This document shows, one piece after another, positions 62,101-64,000 of a stretch of DNA of 64,000 nt. Location of the stretch: the NCBI GenBank assembly GCA_034401795.1, contig CM067369.1, positions 186,361,242 through 186,425,241 on the forward strand, read 5' to 3'. A model generated the notes under the pieces. That model saw only the letters and a program-made list of their open reading frames with translations. It did not search any database and had not been told where the DNA came from. The position numbers and the translations under genes were made by a program. The stretch's first letter is position 1. Each line of letters starts with the position of its first letter. The DNA comes from Chaetoderma sp. LZ-2023a (Eukaryota > Mollusca > Caudofoveata > Chaetodermatida > Chaetodermatidae).

Positions 62101-62655
62101 GTGACGTCAGAGCTGGACGCCTCAACCAATCAGCGGCCGAGCACCAGCCAACCAGCATGTTGATACGCTAGTGACGTATCGACCACGTGTACACATCACT
62201 CTGTATTTAGTTTAATATATATATACGCGAGTTCGACGTTATAGCAATATTCTAAGTATACTCTAGCGGGAGCTTCGACGATAACTCAGCCATTTCTGTG
62301 CTGATTTTAAAATGGTTTACGGTTTTGGAAAGCTCGTTTAATTCTGGCCCTAATCGGTACCAAGAACAACGAGAACGGATAACTTATAAACATTTACGAG
62401 TACCTACTCGGTACACTATAGGTATGCACTCACTTCCAATTCCGAGACGTGTTGTCAGGGAAGCTCTGACGCGTGCCCATGTGCACCACACGTTTTTATC
62501 GGACTTAGCCGATTTTTGACGAGAAACCTCTCTCATAGGGCGTGTGTACGCGTACTATCCTACCCAGGGGGCGTTCTTGGAGCGAATCCGGAATGGCCGT
62601 TCCGTACCCAGCTTTGCTGGGACGGTCAGTACCCGTCCGGTCGGTCCGTGCTACA
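59104..62655 (-). repeat. Gypsy-3 5' LTR (copy C)
   Basis: 3.55 kb. It is collinear with copy B apart from small indels (for example about 85 bases missing near 61790 relative to 46735-46820). The promoter lies at 62087-62109, giving a short U3 of about 570 bases and a very long transcribed R-U5 of about 3 kb. Frames inside are not genes. Confidence 0.75.
62087..62109 (-). promoter_or_regulatory. CRE-TATA promoter of LTR C
   Basis: The minus strand reads TGACGTCA (62109-62102), CAGCGA, GTATAAAAGGGG. This is the promoter expected to drive the whole gypsy-3 transcript. Confidence 0.65.
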
Positions 62656-62849
62656 ATACCTAATTTACCTATATCCAGACAGACTTTATCAGTGTCCATT
62701 TAAAAAACGGTAAAATTCTGCAGAAAAATGTCAGCATTAGCAGCCAAGATTGTCTATATTTTGAACATTATTTAATAATTTGCAAGTGAGTATCACACCT
62801 GACAATATTTAAATTGTTCATACTTTGAAGTATATTACAAACCATTGGA

Positions 62850-62866
62850 GAAAGAGAGAGAGAGAG

Positions 62867-62920
<54 letters not shown>

Positions 62921-62960
62921 GGGATAGGGAGGGGGGGGGGGGGAGGGGAGGGAGGGAGAG
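62850..62960. repeat. (GA)n microsatellite passing into G-rich run
   Basis: An AG repeat to about 62913 followed by GGGAGGGGGG stretches. The Ser/Leu- or Pro-rich frames over it are artefacts. Confidence 0.95.
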
Positions 62961-63863
62961 AGTCTTCTGTAACACGCATTGTTTCTGGCACCCAGTGGAG
63001 TTGAACCACCACAGCTAATGTCCCTGGCGAGGGACGAGCTGCGACTATCAAGCGTCTTGTAGATGTAATGCACGCGCCACAAGACATGTGAGATTAGATA
63101 GAGAGAGAACCAGACAGTGAATGAGTGTGTAGCGATAGTGAATTCTCCTACGATATTAATACGAAATTTGTCAAAAATTGTCTTCTCTTGGTCTGCAAAT
63201 GGCCATCATCTGACAATATTACATTTTCCCTAGTCAAATCTGTCAAACAAAGGCTTTAATTACACTGCTGTCAGTAAACAAAATAGATAACATAATAAGT
63301 ACGGTTTGAAGAATCTATTGATCACTACTGCTGTTGGCCAATTGCTCATCATAATTGTAAGGAAAGAATAAGGATAGGCTGCAAGTGGAAAACATGCAAT
63401 ATCTGTCATACGAAAACTGGTATGTGTATGTTTACTTAGCTACAATCGATCCCTATCATAAAAGAGAATGCGTCATACCGGTGCAATGTTATTTCCAGTT
63501 CCCTTTTCATACCTGTTCGTAAAAATTCTACGCAGTGAATGAAACAAGCATGTCATTTTTGCATTTAAGATAATAGCGAGCATCTATCCTTTTGCCATCT
63601 TCATGGCGGCTGAGCGAATGTTGCGCGCTAGACAAAATTGCAGCGCCACCTATGTCTCTAGCTAGATAGATAACTACATGTTTTAACCAGAGAAAGATTA
63701 TGCCGATTTGGGATCCAGGGCTGAATTACTGTCGTGTGTGTCCAGGATGGAATAACTGCTGCTGTTGCTGCCTCCGCCGCGGACGCCAACGCCAACGACG
63801 AAGCCGACGCCGTCCCCCATCGCCGCTGCCAAATATAATAAATTAGTTATGTATGTATCCAGA
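62961..63863. other. Intergenic, no gene seen
   Basis: Unique-looking AT-rich sequence. A GCCGCC/GACGCC-rich short tract lies at 63755-63830. No gene. Confidence 0.5.
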
Positions 63864-63955
63864 TGCTGCTGAATGTTTTGAAACTACTTTGACTGAAAGC
63901 TGATGCTGGCTAGTGCAGCACCAGCTTCCAGTCAAATTGGTTCAAAATATTCAAA
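63864..63955. repeat. Foldback hairpin element, copy 3
   Basis: Begins GCTGCTGAATGTTTTGAAAC and closes with TTCAAAATATTCAAATGC. The inner arms GAAAGCTGATGCTGG and GCAGCACCAGCTTC also pair. Same family as 13519-13600 and 13791-13879, 50 kb away. Confidence 0.8.
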
Positions 63956-64000
63956 TGCTTAGGTATATCATAACTTTAAAGATGAGATACTGGGATTACA

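Larger units (their letters stand above)
44025..62655 (-). mobile_element. Gypsy-3: 18.6-kb Ty3/gypsy element with 3.6-kb LTRs and extra 3' genes
   Basis: Minus orientation. Left LTR (3') 44025-47667 and right LTR (5') 59104-62655 share TGTAGC...GCTACA-type ends (one substitution gives TATAGC at 59104) and are alike along their length. PBS-like sequence follows the 5' LTR (59101 downward), and a polypurine tract TAGGAGGGGGTGG immediately precedes the 3' LTR (47680-47668). Outer flanks are ATAA (44021-44024) and ATAC (62656-62659), a possible target duplication with one mismatch. Inside are Gag, protease, RT, RNase H and integrase, then 5 kb with block M, promoter repeat F and an unrecognised gene. 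Gag and pol carry stops. Confidence 0.7.

Noticed and set aside
62768..63087. Ser/Leu and Pro-rich minus-strand frames
   Set aside because: Translations of the GA microsatellite and G-rich run.

Overview
This is nuclear DNA from an animal, most likely a marine invertebrate such as a mollusc. The host call is inference. It rests on microsatellites, a Tc1-type DNA transposon, several Ty3/gypsy retroelements, a Maverick/Polinton remnant, and two members of an uncharacterised multi-copy gene family that I associate with molluscs, corals and lancelets. I see no bacterial operon, rRNA, tRNA or CRISPR array and no convincing single-copy host gene. Nearly all coding capacity is mobile or mobile-derived.

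Layout. 1-2442: broken Maverick/Polinton (packaging ATPase, small conserved ORFs, integrase-like and minor-capsid-like fragments). 2443-6170: decayed Ty3/gypsy element ('gypsy-1'). 6171-11126: complete solo LTR-like unit with TGTAGC...GCTACA ends and a 4-bp GTAC duplication. 11127-14867: repeat-rich intergenic DNA with palindromes and foldback elements. 14868-26041: young, nearly intact 11.2-kb env-bearing Ty3/gypsy element ('gypsy-2'), with 1.57/1.59-kb LTRs about 99% identical and an ATGT target duplication. 26860-28500: Tc1-like transposon with an intact transposase, next to a 500-N assembly gap. 30309-39084: a promoter-like repeat, a tandem-PC4-domain pseudogene, two copies of a Cys/His gene family and an opposite-strand transposase-like pseudogene. 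39085-44024: AT-rich non-coding DNA with tandem and palindromic repeats. 44025-62655: an 18.6-kb minus-strand Ty3/gypsy element ('gypsy-3') with 3.6-kb LTRs and a non-pol gene region beyond integrase. 62656-64000: microsatellite and another foldback hairpin.

How it works together. Gypsy-2 encodes Gag with three zinc knuckles spread over two reading frames. A canonical G GGA AAC heptamer in phase with a -1 shift leads into protease-RT-RNase H. An integrase frame follows, then a baculovirus-F-like envelope with a furin site and a membrane anchor. Its LTR carries U3 tandem repeats, a TATA box and three hairpins with compensating stem changes in the predicted leader. Gypsy-3 has CRE-TATA promoters in both LTRs. 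A second copy of the same promoter design sits inside the element, directly upstream of an unrecognised Cys/His, basic, Ser/Thr/Ala-rich protein. That layout recalls complex retroviruses with an internally promoted accessory gene and is the most original hypothesis here. Several elements are broken; the breaks are described but not repaired.
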